Positions 32,958 through 48,744 of a DNA stretch of 64,000 nt are shown here, in pieces. Position 1 is the stretch's first letter. Every line of letters starts with the position of its first letter. This DNA is from Leptobrachium leishanense (Eukaryota > Chordata > Amphibia > Anura > Megophryidae). Below the pieces are notes generated by a model, which was not told the DNA's origin, did not search any database, and saw only the letters and a list, made by a program, of their open reading frames with translations. The position numbers and the translations under genes were made by a program. Where the stretch lies: the NCBI GenBank assembly GCA_009667805.1, contig CM019067.1:159607049-159671048 (forward strand). The letters run 5' to 3'.

Positions 32958-35900
32958 TGATATAGTTACTTCTGTCAAATGAAGTAATTACATCATCTAA
33001 GATAGATACAATAATTTCACGCAGTTACAAGTATTTATAAAGCGGCAACAAATTCCTTAGCGATGTACAATGGGAGAGACAGAATAAAAAATATACATAC
33101 GTTACACACATGGAACGGAAGGAGGGAGGACCCTGCTCGAGAGCTTACAATCTAAGAGGAGAGGAGTGACCCATTAGGTGAGGGTGAATAGGGTAAGCAA
33201 AGCTTTGTCAGGATACAATATGTAATAAAGCACAAAGAGACATTATAGGGGATTATTTATTTATTTATTTATTTAATATATGTAAAACTTTATAAATAAC
33301 CACTGGTTAATTCTCTGTCTTTTAATAATTATTTCTTGTAAAAGAAGGGGTCTATTCGCTAAATTGTAAATTGAAGCCAACATTGTGCACCTCAGCTATT
33401 AGAGGGTATTAGAGTACATGGGACACGTTTGCTTAATAATGTCACATTCTAGCTTGGTTGCAAGTCAGCTGTCATTCAGCTGTCTGTATAATTGTCAGGG
33501 CAGGGTGACAAATCAACTACTCACACAGGCAAGAAAGGCAAAGAACTTGGAGCTAAATGCCTTCAAGTCAATCAAACCATTAGCCAGCTTGACATGGAAA
33601 TCTTTATATATTCAAATAGGAAAAATATAGAATAATTTTAGTAATATGTATAGCTGCAGCTTGGTTTCTGTTTATTTGTCTTTTAAAGAAAATGATTCTG
33701 CTACTCATTGGTGCAGTATTCCAGTTGAGGCACTAAATGGTAAGGTCGGAGCATGCCATTAATCCTTAGCGGGTCCCTACTCCCTATAAATAACTCTATT
33801 TCGAGTGAGCTAATAGTTTATCAGCTTGACTCATATTAGAAGGGAGTCCCTAATTGATAGCAGAAGTGACATCTGCAGAAATCTATAGGACTCCATGGAG
33901 ACGAGCAAAATCCCTGCACAAGCTTCTGTAAGTGGGACCCACAGCTGTCATTGTCCTGTCTTGTCTAGGAATGTTGAGCAAATGTTTATCTGTCCTAGTC
34001 TAATTTTGTCCCAGATATTGTGAAGCAGAAGGAGCAGTAACATCAGAAACCCTCACAACATTTTCTAGCTGAGGTTTTGCATATGTAAATACCTGTCCCC
34101 AATAAAAGCAATTCCATTTTGACCCTCCAGATCTACAGCCTCATCTTATTTCTGGGGGATGCTAGCAAGGCTCTTTACGTGTCCTGGTCCTTAAGCTTTG
34201 TCTAAGTACTGGAGGAAGGCACGAGAGTCTGCTGGGAGGACATGGGTCCAGCAAGGAAGCAGCATTGACAGATGTGACCCGGTCAGACTGCTGAGATATG
34301 TTTCATTGCTTGCTAAGTGATGGGATTTGCTTCCTGTTATAGGGTTAATGGGGTGTTTCTGGTAAGTAGTGGCTACTACCTACCAAAAGCTGTGCATGGC
34401 AGAGACATAGGCACCCAAGACTCACTGATGCATGTGGGGGGGGGGGGTGAAGGCTAGCATGTCTGGTCCATTCACATTAGAAGAGCTACTGTAGCTCAAA
34501 TTAATTAAAAATGTAATGCTGATCATGATAGCAAGGTATTGCAACACTATTTCACTGTACCACCTACCTAGAGATTGTTGCAGACCACATATACCCCTTC
34601 ATGGCTAACTTGCGGGCAGGTAGAGAATAGTGAGACATTTCAATGTTACTCTTTATTCTTGTCTTGAACTGTATTTCAGAATCTGCACTTTGAGAGCTGA
34701 ATCAGTCCTCCAAGACTTCCCATTAGAAGGGAGAGGGGTGAGAGCACCTAGTTCACTGTGACAACTGAAACTACAGTGTGTGTGGTTACAATGCATAGAG
34801 AATCCCTTTAAACTCTCTAGGTTCAAGGTTCATGAACCACTGCCTCCTCTTGCCATTTACAGAATAAATAATAATAACGAGGTTTAGTGAATCTAGGTCA
34901 CTGTCCCCAATTTTGTACTCACTAACACATGTTGCATGAAAAATCAACTCGAGCTTTGCTTACTTCTACAGATACAGTTTACCTTCTATTTATATTGTAT
35001 TATTATGAAAGATAATATATCAAGAACAGAAGCCAATTGGACCTTCATGAGAAGGGCAAAAGGAAATATGATTATTGCGGAACTCAGTGTAAGCAATAAC
35101 CATTTTCTATAGTGTGTTTGAGTGTCACATAATCTACTATAGCTACATGCAAAAACCTTTGAGTTTTATATATTTATGAACTGTTTGGTTAAAGCGTTCG
35201 GTCCCATCTTTCTGCTGAGAAGTGATATTCTGAAAAGCACTCTCTTTTATTGGAAACCAGCAGTTCTCCCTCAATCCTGGGCTTATGTGTCCCTGGGATC
35301 TTATATTCATTATAATTTGTTTTGTACAGTTTTATACCTTCTGTACTTTGTAGATCAGATGTTGAAGTAGATTTATATACAATGCATTACATTTGTCGAG
35401 CCAAGAGTTTACAGAGGCATTTACCACTGTTCTCTTGTTGTGTTGACAGAGGAAGGGAGCCAGCTGTCTAATTAGTCTAATGTAGTGAGAGCAATTTTTC
35501 ATAACACTGCTAACCTGATTTTTTTTCCCTTTACGATATTTGTAAATTACAAGAGGTGTACAACATTTTATCTGCTGAAATAGGTCAGGACTTTCTGTTC
35601 TTGATTAGGTGCTAAAGTAGAGAATTGCATATGTCTGATCTAACCAGGTTTTTCCATGTTTAATATAGATTTATATTTAGAAATATATTCAGAAAATAGA
35701 TTTGAAGTGTATGTGGATCCATTAGGAGTGAAGAGAACCCTGTAATGTAAATGTAGGCCAAAAACCCTTAAAAACTGGGAAGTAGGAATCGAGAACATGT
35801 ATTACCGGCCTATACATGGATAAGCTAACCATGCAACCACTGCAAGAGCTGTGGGAGCTGGTGGAAGCATCAAGTGGAGTCCACAGAGAATCATCCACAA

Positions 35901-36122
35901 AATAGCATGTATGCAATCTAACAGCAGAAGAACATAGGGAACTATTTGTTTTCAGAGTTCCTCTCCTACAGGTGAGAGAAGGCGGATTGCGACATCCTCT
36001 GCAGCGTGGGACCAGAGGTGAGAATTGGATATTTCACCTAATTTTTATTGAGTGTTAAGTGAATTTGCAAATAATGAATAGGAGCGGGATCATCCGAGAT
36101 TCTCTGGCTCCTGATACATTTA
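32958..36122. other. No gene; one interspersed repeat copy
   Basis: 33025-33175 repeats the sequence at 21215-21350 (GGACCCTGCTCGAGAGCTTA, CAATCTAAGAGGAGAGG). A (TTTA) run is at about 33255 and a G11-13 run at 34435. The rest looks unique, with no supported gene. Confidence 0.5.
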
Positions 36123-37725
<1,603 letters not shown>

Positions 37726-37727
37726 TA

Positions 37728-40700
37728 CATGTCCTTTACAAACAAAGCATAGAATACCTTAATTGTTTTAAGGGGAATAGAAAAAGTTATGGAAATGATG
37801 GGTTATATTGGTCAAAAAATATTTTCTGATGAAATGAATGGACTTTTTAACATTTATACTTATATTATATTTACATTTATATTTAAATTTGTGATGAATA
37901 TTTTCCTCAGTTGTGGGGGACTTTAATGTGCTCTAATTTTGATAGTTAACTTACCTTTATTGGTGTACAATGCTCATTCAGGCATCCTAAATTGATAGAG
38001 TACTATCCTTAAATGTTTTTCTCATGCTCTAGAGTGGGAATAAATGTGAGTGGCACCAATGTACTCCAAGAACCAAGTGCAGCCTTCCATACTTTTTTCT
38101 TCTATTATATACTAAATCTAAGACGTGGGATAGATAACTCACTTTTTTTTATCAGAATTTGGTATACATAACAGAGTCTTGCATATTTTACATAAATATT
38201 TTGAATATTACAAAAAAGAGTCACTAGGATATTGAAGAGAAAAACTGAAGAATGTGTGCAATAGAGGGACACTATACTCTAGTATCATGGCTATCAGAAC
38301 CAATTATGCTGGTCATGTGGTTTCACCATGTGGCAATGACATCTTTGGGATGTTGACTTAGCCACCTTGTGGAAACCTGGCAACAAGTGAAAACACTAAT
38401 TGGGGGTAAACGTTGAGCTTAAAAAGGAGGTCCCTGATATGCTACTGTATCACTTCTGATAAACTGTGCCTACATACGATGAAAGGCGTTGAGTGGGTTG
38501 TACGAGCATGATTTTAACAGTCACTGATTTTAGCATCTTACTCTAGTGGAGGTAGACCCCGTAATGAATGACCATATGGCTGATTAGAAAAGAATGATTT
38601 AATTTTGGGCCAGATTTGAGTGTGGTTCTTGAATTTGTGAAATTGGATTAGGAAAAACGAGTGACCATATTACAAAGGCTGGATCCAGCTTCGATGTGGC
38701 GATCTGAGAGGTTATGAATTCTCTTATCATGGAGGATAGAAATGATTTGTGATATAACATTTGGTTTAACCTTACAATTTGAGTTTGGGGTTTTTTGCCC
38801 GCTGAGAAACAATTATGTGACAATAATTTGAAGGGTGTTGGTGATAAAAATTTATACTGAAATCCTGACCTATTTACAACAGCTACTTTGTACTATAGTG
38901 CCATATGCATATGCTGACCTAGGGGCGAGGAGTGTGGATCTACAATTTGAGATATATAGTATCCTTGTCACTATACACCAAATTTGTTTCAAGGATTGGC
39001 TGTTTCTCGGAGCACAAATCTTTTCTGTTCTCTTGATTTTTGCTGAGACTTGTTTGAACAAATCCTACATCTCAGTTCATTGGCTCTGATATTAGAGTAT
39101 AGTGTCCCTTTATTGCACACATTCTTTAGTTTTTCGCTTTTCTTTTTTGTGATTTTACTTATAATAAAGATAATTGTTGTACCTTGTAGGCTCGCATTGT
39201 GATTTTGTATAAGTTGTTTATAGGGTTAAGCCCTTAATGCAAGGTATAGAATCTCTCACTACTGTTTGTTGTTTGATTTGTTTCTCAATTAGCCCTTTAA
39301 AAGGAGGTGCCATTATTGACAGACTACTCAACCGCTTTGAACCTTTAGATATGAATATGAAGTATGATTCAAATTACATTCTTTGAACTTTTGCCTCTTT
39401 TTTTATGTCTTTTTCCCTGTTGCTTTTTCAGGTTGTTGATCCAAAGGATTTTGGTTACATAGTTTTATTATGTTGTTAATAATTTAATGGGTTTATTTCC
39501 ACATTTTAAGACAGTATTTACACACTATTGTTTCTCTGCTAGACTGTGTGTGTGATAAAGGCTTGTCTTGCCGAAGCATCACCATTTTTGCTTCCACAAT
39601 ACAGGATTACTCATTTACTACAAGAACATACTGGTCATTCATCTATTTCTGTTTGCCGGTGGCTATGTGTGAAAAACTGGGATTTGTGCATTTTTGCCTT
39701 AATAGCACTCTACCTTCATTGGAATGGCATGGTAGTTGCAATAACACTTTTTATCTATACCGTAAATGGATTTCCAACTTTTCTAACTACCTTAATCCTA
39801 TCCTTCAAAGGTAATGAATGACCCCAGAACTTTCACTCAGTTCTGTCCTTTTCCTGGCTGTTGTAGCAATAAAGTTTGTTGATTTTTTCTTTTATAAGAG
39901 GGCGGTCAGGGGCTCCTCCTTCCTTCTCTTCGTAGTCATACATAAGTGTGATTTCATGACCTAAGATTATTTTTAAAATGTTCTGTAGTGAAGGTATACC
40001 AGATCTCAACACCCGACTGGGTCACATATGTTAATGTTCTTCCCTTGCAAGACCCCCCATTCTTCAACCAGCAGTCTTTTGTGCCTTTCTTCAGCCCTTA
40101 GCTGAAGATTAAGAATGGGTAAACGTGGTGTTAGCATTCCCCAGAAATAAGTCAGCACGCAGAACTTGAGGTTCGAACAGTCAGACTAGAACTGAGTCTT
40201 TAATGAATAATATATACAATGCCAGGCAGGACCTAGTAGCCAATGGAAACTGGCACCTTGGCACCTTATTGCACTTCATCAGGAATCTCTCCCCTGGCAT
40301 ATTGCTGCGACTGTCCAGGAATCACTACCTGACGTTTTGCTATCTGTGATGTGAAAGGATTTTACCAGGAAGGATACATTGAGATTTCTCTCGTTTTCAA
40401 GTATGTCCTGGGTGGCGAGTATGTAATTAGACCAGGGACAGATAATGGAATATTCTAAGTAGATAGGGGAGTTAGAAAGGTTTACAGTGACCCACACGGT
40501 AATCCTATTTGCAGATAGTAACAAATAAACATAGACAAAAACGATAATAATAATAACAGTATTCATGTATAAGCACAGATGAAACAAACACCCTGCACCT
40601 AGAATTGTAGGTACAGGGTGACATCAGCATAGGAGAGGGCAGGGAAACAATATAGAACTTCAAGCCTGCAGCTCCCAATGGATCTCTAGGTCAATGTAAC

Positions 40701-41002
40701 CCAAGTTCAAAGTGATTCTCGTCAATGAAGAATTAAGAAAACAAATACATTGAAGGGTAATCCTACAAAAAAATTATACTCTTAAAACTAACGCCATTGG
40801 AAAAGGAATGGCAAATATAATTCCAGCAATCCCTTTTGTAGAAGGGTGCTAGGACTATTTTGCTTTATGTTAATGTGCTCTTACATAAAAATGATGTCAT
40901 TACTCATGTCACTAGTGAGTCTCACAGTTCATATACTCGTTCACCAGGATAGTTCACCATGGGAGATGAAGAATAAGTCAATGTAATCGAGGATGTGTGA
41001 AT
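37728..41002. other. No gene; unique sequence with a LINE/SINE tail at 40360-40420
   Basis: The 40360-40420 piece is the reverse complement of the tail of the SINE at 4440 (GATTTTACCAGGAAGGATAC, CAAGTATGTCCTGGGTGGCG). ORFs at 39546-39821 in two frames show no domain. Nothing else is supported. Confidence 0.5.
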
Positions 41003-41005
41003 AAT

Positions 41006-41886
41006 CAGGGTTATTCAAAGAGATCCAAATTGCTTGAGAAAGGTAACCGAACGCTGAAAATCAGCGTTCGGTTACCTTTCTTGGCCATTCGGCTATCCAG
41101 AGAGCAGGCAATTTGCCAAATCCTGGTGAATTGCCTGCACATACGGTACCTGTTCGGTGCCTGTTCGAGGGCAGTGAAAACCCCATGAAAAAGCACTGCT
41201 TCGGCTATTCAGACAACAAAAACCAGCAGTGAAAGGTTCCCGAAATGCCCTGCCATTCGGTAGTTTAATTCAGCAAGTTTAATCAGGAGAATCCCATAGG
41301 CTTCAATGTTAAAAATATTCCCGTTTTAATTCAATATGTAATAAACCATTCATTATAAAATTCTGCAGTAAAGAGTCTCTTTATTTATAGATTTTTTAGG
41401 ATATTTTAAGCATTTTTCTGAATTTTTTTTTCTTTAAAGTCCGATTTTTTTTTTTTTTAAATTTACTTCTTTTTTCTGTAACAGCCCTCTTTATTATCAT
41501 TCCCTGGACCTCATATGTAAATTTCAGACATTTTCGCTTAGTAGTTTCTTTGCAAACAGTGTTTCACTTTTCAATAATTCATACAAACTGTTTTCCTAAT
41601 TTATTCACTGCCTCTTCTGCTGTGTCGAAGGCTGCGATTGGCTCCTGTTCGGGTTTTTCTGTGGCTTTCGGCAGGTTAATCCAGATGTTTTTGAGGGTTT
41701 TCGGCGTGCATTCGCTGGGTTTTGTGGTTAGTTTTCGTCAGGTTTGCGGCAGCTTTTCCCTGCAAACCCTGTTTGCTGAATACACCGCAGGGTCACCGAA
41801 ATGGGATCGGAAAAACAAACCGAATTGAAGAGAACAAAAAGTCACCGAACTTGCAGTGACTTTTCGAATCTCTTTGAATAACCCTG
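41006..41886. mobile_element. Stem-loop MITE copy
   Basis: CAGGGTTATTCAAAGAG and CTTTGAATAACCCTG ends, 881 bp, with AAT on both sides (41003-41005, 41887-41889). A perfect 17-bp hairpin GGTAACCGAACGCTGAA lies at about 41042-41077. It is closely similar to 4890-5792. No transposase. Confidence 0.83.
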
Positions 41887-42191
41887 AATGTTTCCAAACA
41901 TCCTATCCACTCAATCAGTTAAGTATACCCAAAACATAACATTATTTGAAAGAGCAGTCAATTATCTTTCAAAAATTATTTTGCACAGCCTGTAGGCATT
42001 AAAATAACAAATCAAATTGTTAGGTATGAATTGGTAATTGTTTGGTTTGCTTCATTACTATAGAGACCCCGAGACATCTTTTTTTCCTTTACTTGGCTGG
42101 GAAAGCCAGTGCTATTCTGATCCAGTGCATTCTCATAGTTCATGGAATAGATGAATTCAGTGCATATGTACACACTCCATCATCACCTCCT

Positions 42192-44530
42192 GGGTCATTC
42201 CATGTCAAATTAACCAATGCATAAAACCTTAATGTCATGGATTTGATTAACTTTTGGTACATTTGTACCTTACCATGAGACGTTTAAAATTAAAAAAAAA
42301 TTCACATTTTTTGTCCAACCGTTTTTGAGATACTGCCTAAAAATGCTACAATACACTAGCCACCATAACTTAAAAAATGCTATTTACGAGATATCTATGA
42401 CAGTTACAGACTTCTGTCATTTTATGGGACAAGTGTAATTTTAAAGCTTATGAATAGGGCTTTCATTTGATATAATACATGGCACAATTGTAAGATTTCA
42501 AAAATTTACAAATTTAAAAAATATTAGGGGTTATTCATAGAGCACCGAAATGTCGCCGACATTTCGGTGCTTTCTCATTCCCTGCGCTTCCCTGCACTTC
42601 GGGGAATCAAAGTTCCCACCCTGTGGTGTATTCAGCATTCACCGCAGGGTCCCTGGAGTGCAGGGAAAACTTGCCGGAAACCTGACGAGCACCCGGCAAA
42701 AACCCACCGAAAACCCACAGAAACTGGTGAAATGACCATGCTGGAAAAAGCAGACGAGCCGCTGATCACAACGCAGACCAGCTGCCGAGCTGCCGAATGG
42801 GGTGGAGGGAAAAAGTACGCCTGAAAGTTTGAAAATTGAAACGCTGTTTGCAAAGAAACTACTATACGAAAATGCCTGTAATTAATATATAAGATTCAAT
42901 GAATGATAACAAAAAGGTCTGTTACCAAAAAAAGAAAAAACAATAAAAAAGAACGTAAATTTTTTTTTACTGAAAAAATCCTGAAAAATTTATTATTAAA
43001 GATCCTAAAAAATCTATAAATAAAGAGACTTTTTACTGCAGAATAAAATAATAAATGATTTATTAGATATTGTATTAATATGGGAATATTTTTAACATTA
43101 AAGCCTATGGGATTCTCCTGAATAAACCTGCCGAATGAAAACACCGAAAAGCAGGGCACTTCGGCAACTTTTCACTGCTGTTCGGTGTTCTCTGAATAGA
43201 TTAACCATTGCTTCTCTATGGGGGATTTCACTGCCTTCGAACATCTCCGTACGTGCAGGCAATTCGCCATAAATTGACGAACTGCCTCCACTCTGAAGAG
43301 CCGAATGACCCCAAAATGTCACCGTACACTGAATTTCAGTGTCCAGTTACATTTTGGGGCCAGATCAGCTCTCTCTGAATAACCCCTATTGAGTTTGAGT
43401 TTTTGAAAAAACCTAATTTATTTAAATATTCAGAAAAAAATCACACTTAAATTTACTCGTGTATGTCTTGTAGCCAGCCAGTCCAAATTTCAAGATGGTA
43501 TCTCAGTGGTATCATACAAAAATGTTATTATCTTGTTGATAGTGACATGGAATTAAACCCCTCAAGTCCATTTTTCTACAATTTACATTGATAAATTTAT
43601 GTGGAAAACTGAAATGAAGCAAAAAAAAAGTATAACAGGATTTTTACATAGATTGAGAGAGGTATGTATAGATTAGGCAGGCTAACTTAGAAAAGGAACT
43701 GTGCAAGACAAGCCATGACATTTTTGCGCTTGTTTCTTCATGTGCCCTTCCCCCACCATTTTACCTTTCAGAAGCTTAGTTGTGGTCTGGCTCTCTATGT
43801 GCACTTCAGTTCATTTGGGGGGGGGGGGTTTAGTGACGCTTTCTTCTAGCACTGTTTTTGTGAGCTGTTTTATTAGTCTTTATCAAGTTTAATTCAATAA
43901 CTGTTTGATAAATTTACATTCTAATTTGAAATATGGAGAAGAATAAGTGGTCAAAAACTGTTGCAACCCTTTAAATAAAAGGGTGCACTGGATTAGTAAA
44001 GACTTGAGGACAGTAACTGGATAGTTTCACTAAATAGTCAAATCAAACCTCACGAGAAAGTATGCACTTCATGCAGATTGCAGTTAGGAAAAGGGAAGCA
44101 GTGTCAAGTGGAAAACTATATACTTGAAAAGGAAATTCCTCCTGAGAATTATGAGATTTCGGTCCTCTTTGTATCAAAGTCACTCCTTAACTTCAAGATG
44201 TAGATTTTCAACGTTTGAACGGTTTTGCGTCATGTGCCTTTGACAACTCATGATGGATGGGATGTGTTCTCTCAATGGATGCGGTAGAACATGACGTCAA
44301 GCTAGCATTTTTACATCCAGCTGGATGAGCAGCATCATGCTCTTATTTTAGGAAACTGGGTGTTCTTGCCATTTTGAAAGTTCAATATCTCAAAAACGGG
44401 TGTACATTTTTTTTTTTTAAAAATACATTTTTTAACATCTCATGGTAAGGTACAAATGTACCAAAAATAAGTCCATGACATCAGGTTCCTAAATGAATTT
44501 TTCATTGGTTGATTTGACATGGAATGACCC
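42192..44530. mobile_element. DNA transposon with GGGTCATTCC ends, superfamily unassigned
   Basis: Left GGGTCATTCCATGTCAAATT and right GGTTGATTTGACATGGAATG, ACCC; inverted similarity continues for about 150 bp (CTTACCATGAGACGT against ACATCTCATGGTAAG, and AACCGTTTTTGAGATA). TCCT occurs on both sides (42188-42191, 44531-44534), a possible 4-bp duplication. No transposase is seen in the 1.5 kb not taken by the nested MITE. Short ORFs only. Confidence 0.8.
42527..43386. mobile_element. Stem-loop MITE copy nested in the GGGTCATTCC element
   Basis: GGGGTTATTCATAGAG and CTCTGAATAACCCC ends with TA on each side. Hairpins sit at both ends: ACCGAAATGTCGCCGACATT, TCGGT at about 42543 and TGTCACCGTACACTGAATTT, CAGTGTCC at about 43317. 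Reverse orientation relative to 41006. Confidence 0.8.
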
Positions 44531-44534
44531 TCCT

Positions 44535-45929
44535 CATCTGTCTGTTGAGTGGAAAATAATTAAATACTTTAGGACTGAGCCATTGTTTGCAATCTAGATT
44601 GAAACCAGACAATGTTGAAGTGTTATCACTGTCAGTAACCTGCAAAACAACCGTGCAACTCATACCAAGATCATCTCTTTAACAGATACATTTGCTCTAA
44701 ATAGCTTTTGTAGAAGTCTTTAATACAGAGGCTTATTTACTTTATTCAGCCTGCATTGTTAATGATTAGTCAACAATCAGCTACAATTCTTATTTTTAAA
44801 TGTATGTATTTGTGTATTATTGGTTTGTCTAGCTCATTAAATATAATTGTGACTCAGATGAAGATCCGATCACATTTTTCAACAAATCAATACAGAAATC
44901 CATATGATTTGAAAGCGTTTACGGAAATTTTCTACCAATTTTATTTTTAAACTGTTGTTTAATTGTTTCGTTTTAGCTTAGCAATCAAAGTGAGTAGACT
45001 TGCCTTTTTCATAAAACTATTCGTTTTATATGATACTATTAACCTGGCACTCCTACCAGCAAGGACTTTAGTTGCCCCTCTTTAAGATTCCTAAAATATC
45101 TTTTTGTCTTCATCATACAACTAAAATGAATTAGGTAATTTTCAGAATCGTTGCAACAGATATCTGACCTTTGAAATGCATTATTGATGTCTAGAAGGCA
45201 AGCATCGAATCTAGAATGATAAATATGTTAGAGCCAGACGCATTGATTCAGAAAAACAATGTTTGGTCTCTGATACAGAAAATCAGAAAGTAGTTTCCTT
45301 ATTTGACCTGATAAGATGAAAGGATGAGCTCTGATCCTGTTAGGTCTTGTGAGGATAAGTCAAACATCATACACAATCTAAGTGAGTCAGGGACAGGTTG
45401 GTAGTCATTGATCACACCAATTTTAGCTCCTAAAACCAGCTGTGGTCCATTGATTACCATGTAATATGCGTGCATTGATTAATACAGTTCATTCAGCTAA
45501 TGGTTTGGTGCTTAAGTAACTTCTTATTAATCACATGGAGTGAGAATCTCTATAGATTGAGCGCATATGTTCTCCTGCAACATGAAGTAAACATGTATGA
45601 TCACTCTGCTTTAGTGACAGTTGTAGCTCATCCCGGAATGAGTATAATTCAATCCCTCATTATGCTCTTTGCAGTCCCACCTATATCTCTGCTCATTTGT
45701 AGCCTTTCTGTTTCACGACCTTCCTCCACTTTATATCAACTCAATTCGACAAATCCTCCTTTATCACCCAAACAGGCACTGCTTAGGTTTTCCTCCACGC
45801 ATGCTGCCAGGTTCCATAATTATCAGTTTTCTTGTTTTCTACTTTGGACTCCTTGATATAGCAACTAGAAATTAAGGGCTCTATTCCATAGATGTTGTTA
45901 TGCTAACATCTCTACACGTAGACGTTAAC
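44535..45929. other. No gene or repeat recognised
   Basis: AT-rich unique-looking sequence. The 118-residue ORF at 45500 has no recognisable domain and no supporting context. Confidence 0.5.
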
Positions 45930-46165
45930 ACATGCATTAAGGGTTGTAATATTTAAAATGTAGGTAAAAGCTGCTTGATCCAGGGATAAATCTGACTGCC
46001 ATTCTGGGGTCAAGAAGGAATTTGGTCTCAGTATGTTGCATATTGGGCGATCGCTTCAGACAGGGTCTTTTGCCTTCTTTTGGATCAACAGCAGTAGGTA
46101 ATGTGTGAAAGGATGAACCCGATGGACGCACGTCTTTTTCAGGCTATGTAACTATGAATGTAAGT
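45930..46165 (+). mobile_element. 3' end of a CR1/L2-like LINE
   Basis: GCTTGATCCAGGGATAAATC, GCCATTCTGGGGTCAAGAAG, GCATATTGGGCGATCGC and CTTTTGGATCAACAGCAG, ending GGCTATGTAACTATGAATG. The sense-strand relative of 966-1279, with a short terminal TATGTAACTATG repeat. Confidence 0.68.
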
Positions 46166-47260
46166 ATGTAGCTATTTATGCTGACATAAGTTCTCCCATT
46201 AGTAACTAGAAATATATCAAACCTTTATTGTAATTGATTTTGAAGTGCATTCATGGATATGTCACTAATAATGTGTGTATTTACAACGGTAGATCTTGAC
46301 ACTGAGAGGTGGAGCTTAACTGGACAGTCCAACACATCTACCCACCACTCTGTAAACAATACTGCATTAGTTTAACTGTAAATACTGCCCAAATCATCAC
46401 CATCACGATGTCAGCCACTGGCAAACTGTACCTATGATGTGAAAAGGACAGAATACAGAGCCATGTTATTGATACAACGCAATTACAAAGTTCTAACGCT
46501 AATTACTGAACCGCTCTAGTGACTGAAAAGTCAGAACCAGCTTCTTAGCTGTGGTTAACTGAAACCGCTTTTGTGGACTCCATTAGCACCAGCTGCAACC
46601 CCCCCAAAAATAAAAACTCACCTCTCGTCCTGCGATGCGAACAGTGGCCTGATCTGCCATTTCTGGCCATCGGGAGCAGAGTGAGACTGGGGACAAATAG
46701 TCCTCAGTCTCCCTCTGCGAATCAGTCCACAGCCCTGCACGATCCACTATTTTGTCTCTTAGCTGAGAAGCAGCAGGAGGACATGTGGTTGCTTGTAAAG
46801 CAACTTTTGGTTTCATTAGGATAGTACCGACCTTGAAAGAGATTGCCATGACGTGGCAGGTGGACTTAACACTTCAATGCCCATTCAAGTAAACTAAAAC
46901 CTCTGTTTTGTTTAGCATGGAGCCATAGGAATAAGCGCAAATTACCTTTTTTCTTGTTATGTTTTATACATGAAGGGCACTATCAGCTGCCCCTTGCTAA
47001 AACTGGCAAAGTGATCACAGAGGGAGACAGGGGGATTTCTTCCAGAGGCAACAGATCAGGCCGCCGTTCTCAAGAGAGGTGAGTATCTGATTTTAGGGGG
47101 GTTTGAGCTGCAGGAAGTCTGCGAACCGAATCGCAGCAATCTGAGGCAAACTGCTCCATATTACACTGTCAGTTCTCCAGTACTTAGAGAATTTACAGCT
47201 CTCTGAATAGCAGAACGGCCACGAAATTGCATCGTACAATGGAATTCACCATTCGGTCCT
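46166..47260. other. Unassigned; no supported gene
   Basis: Contains a GC-richer block (46590-46800, 46990-47100) that looks repeat-derived but has no clear ends. Short overlapping ORFs on both strands have no domain. Confidence 0.4.
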
Positions 47261-48480
47261 CTTTATGGGTTATGCAAAGAGCACCGGACTGGCCATTACG
47301 CCGAACAGTGAATTGTCCTGTACGGTGCAATTTCGTAGCCATTTGGCTATTCAAAAAGATGGCAATTCGGCAAATATTGGTGAATTGCCAGTGAAATGCG
47401 GTGCCTGTCCGACGGCAGTGAAATCCCCATAGAGAAGCAATGGTTAATCTATTCTTAGACACCGAACAGCAGTGAAATGTCCTGATTTTTTTAACCTCCC
47501 TGGCGGTATTCCCGAGTGTGACTCTGGGTTACATTTCACTACCACGAATGGTAGCCCCGAGCCACACTCGGGCTGGATACATACTCACCTCCTCCTGGCT
47601 CCCTCGCTGTCCCCCGCAGTGTGATCGCGGCGAGCTGCTTCCTGGAAGGCTCCCTGCGAGTCAAATGATGCAGGGGGGCTGGACCGCAGCAAATTTCATT
47701 CATAATAAACATTGAATACAAAATGCAATGTTTATGAACGGCCACTAGGTGGCAGTACAGGATAAGAAATAGACCAGACATCATCTCACCCTTGTTCTCA
47801 GACAGATTTCAGTGTTTTTTGTTGTATTTTATTGAATATCAATTATTTGCATTATTTTGGATAATTATTTTTGGGATAAATTATTATGTCGTGTTTCAAA
47901 CTTTATCGGACTCCGTGTATTTACTTTTTTTTTTAAATTGATTAATTAATTAATTTATTTATAGAGGATTTTACCAGTAAGGACTCTTGATTTCACGGAT
48001 TTCAGTGCGTGATTCCTAATTATTACAGGCTAACTTTGTACAAAAACACGTTTCCTTTAAAAAAAATTGAGACGCTTTTAGACACAAAATTTTTAAAAAA
48101 TTAGACCGCCAGGGAGGTTAAATGGCATTTTTTTTTCTGTAACAGATCCTTTTTTTATTGTTATTCAAAGGAGTTTATATGTAATTTCCAGGCATTTTCA
48201 TGCAGTAGGTTTCTTTAAAAACACCTTTTAAAAGTCGGTGGTTTTTTGCTTTTATTACCTGTTGGCTGGTCGGCTTTTTCAGGTGGCATTAGGCGGTCCG
48301 TTTGAGTGGGTCATCGGCTGCGTTCGGCGGGTCGTCAGCTGCTTTCAGTGGTTTGTTCAGCAGTTTGAGGCTGCATTTGGCGGTTTGTGGCTGCGTTCAG
48401 CGGTTTGCAGCTGCGTTCAGCGTGTTGCGGCTGCGTTCATTAATAACTGTGAGGCAAAATTATTTTTTTTTATTCAGGGT
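47261..48480. mobile_element. Stem-loop MITE relative, split by a TTAA element
   Basis: Left part: TATGGGTTATGCAAAGAGCA, a hairpin around 47290-47335 (TTCACTGTTCGG..-type), CCATAGAGAAGCAATGGTTA. Right part, after 48121: TTTCTGTAACAGATCC, GAGTTTATATGTAATTTCCA, GGCATTTTCATGCAGTAG. Together these follow the MITE order, cut by the insertion at 47491-48121. Right end unclear. Confidence 0.6.
47491..48121. mobile_element. TTAA-target MITE (CCTCCCTGGCGG family), complete
   Basis: TTAA at 47491-47494 and 48118-48121; perfect inverted ends CCTCCCTGGCGGT / ACCGCCAGGGAGG, 631 bp with duplications. Subterminal palindromes CCGAGTGTG...CACACTCGG. The same family as 16450-16943. piggyBac-like by target and end type. 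Non-coding; the ORF at 47539-47784 has no known domain. Confidence 0.92.
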
Positions 48481-48744
48481 GTGGGCAATTTTTTTGGGTG
48501 GAGGCAAATTATAATATGTTTGGGGGGAGGCAAATTATTTGTTTTTATTATTATTTCATTAGGATGGGGAGTAAATGGGGGGCACTTTTTTTTGGGGGGG
48601 GGCAGCAGAACCCAGGAGTCAAACTTACCTGAAAGGTGGAACCCTGGTCAGCGCCATCTTCACCCTCTCATCTTCCAGCCAAGACCTGGGGACTTCAAAC
48701 AGGTGGCCATCCTTCCAGCGCACCCAACGCATAATCAGAGGGAA

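Noticed and set aside
45500..45856. 118-residue ORF as a membrane protein gene
   Set aside because: Only a hydrophobic stretch; no family resemblance, no exon signals and no second supporting feature.
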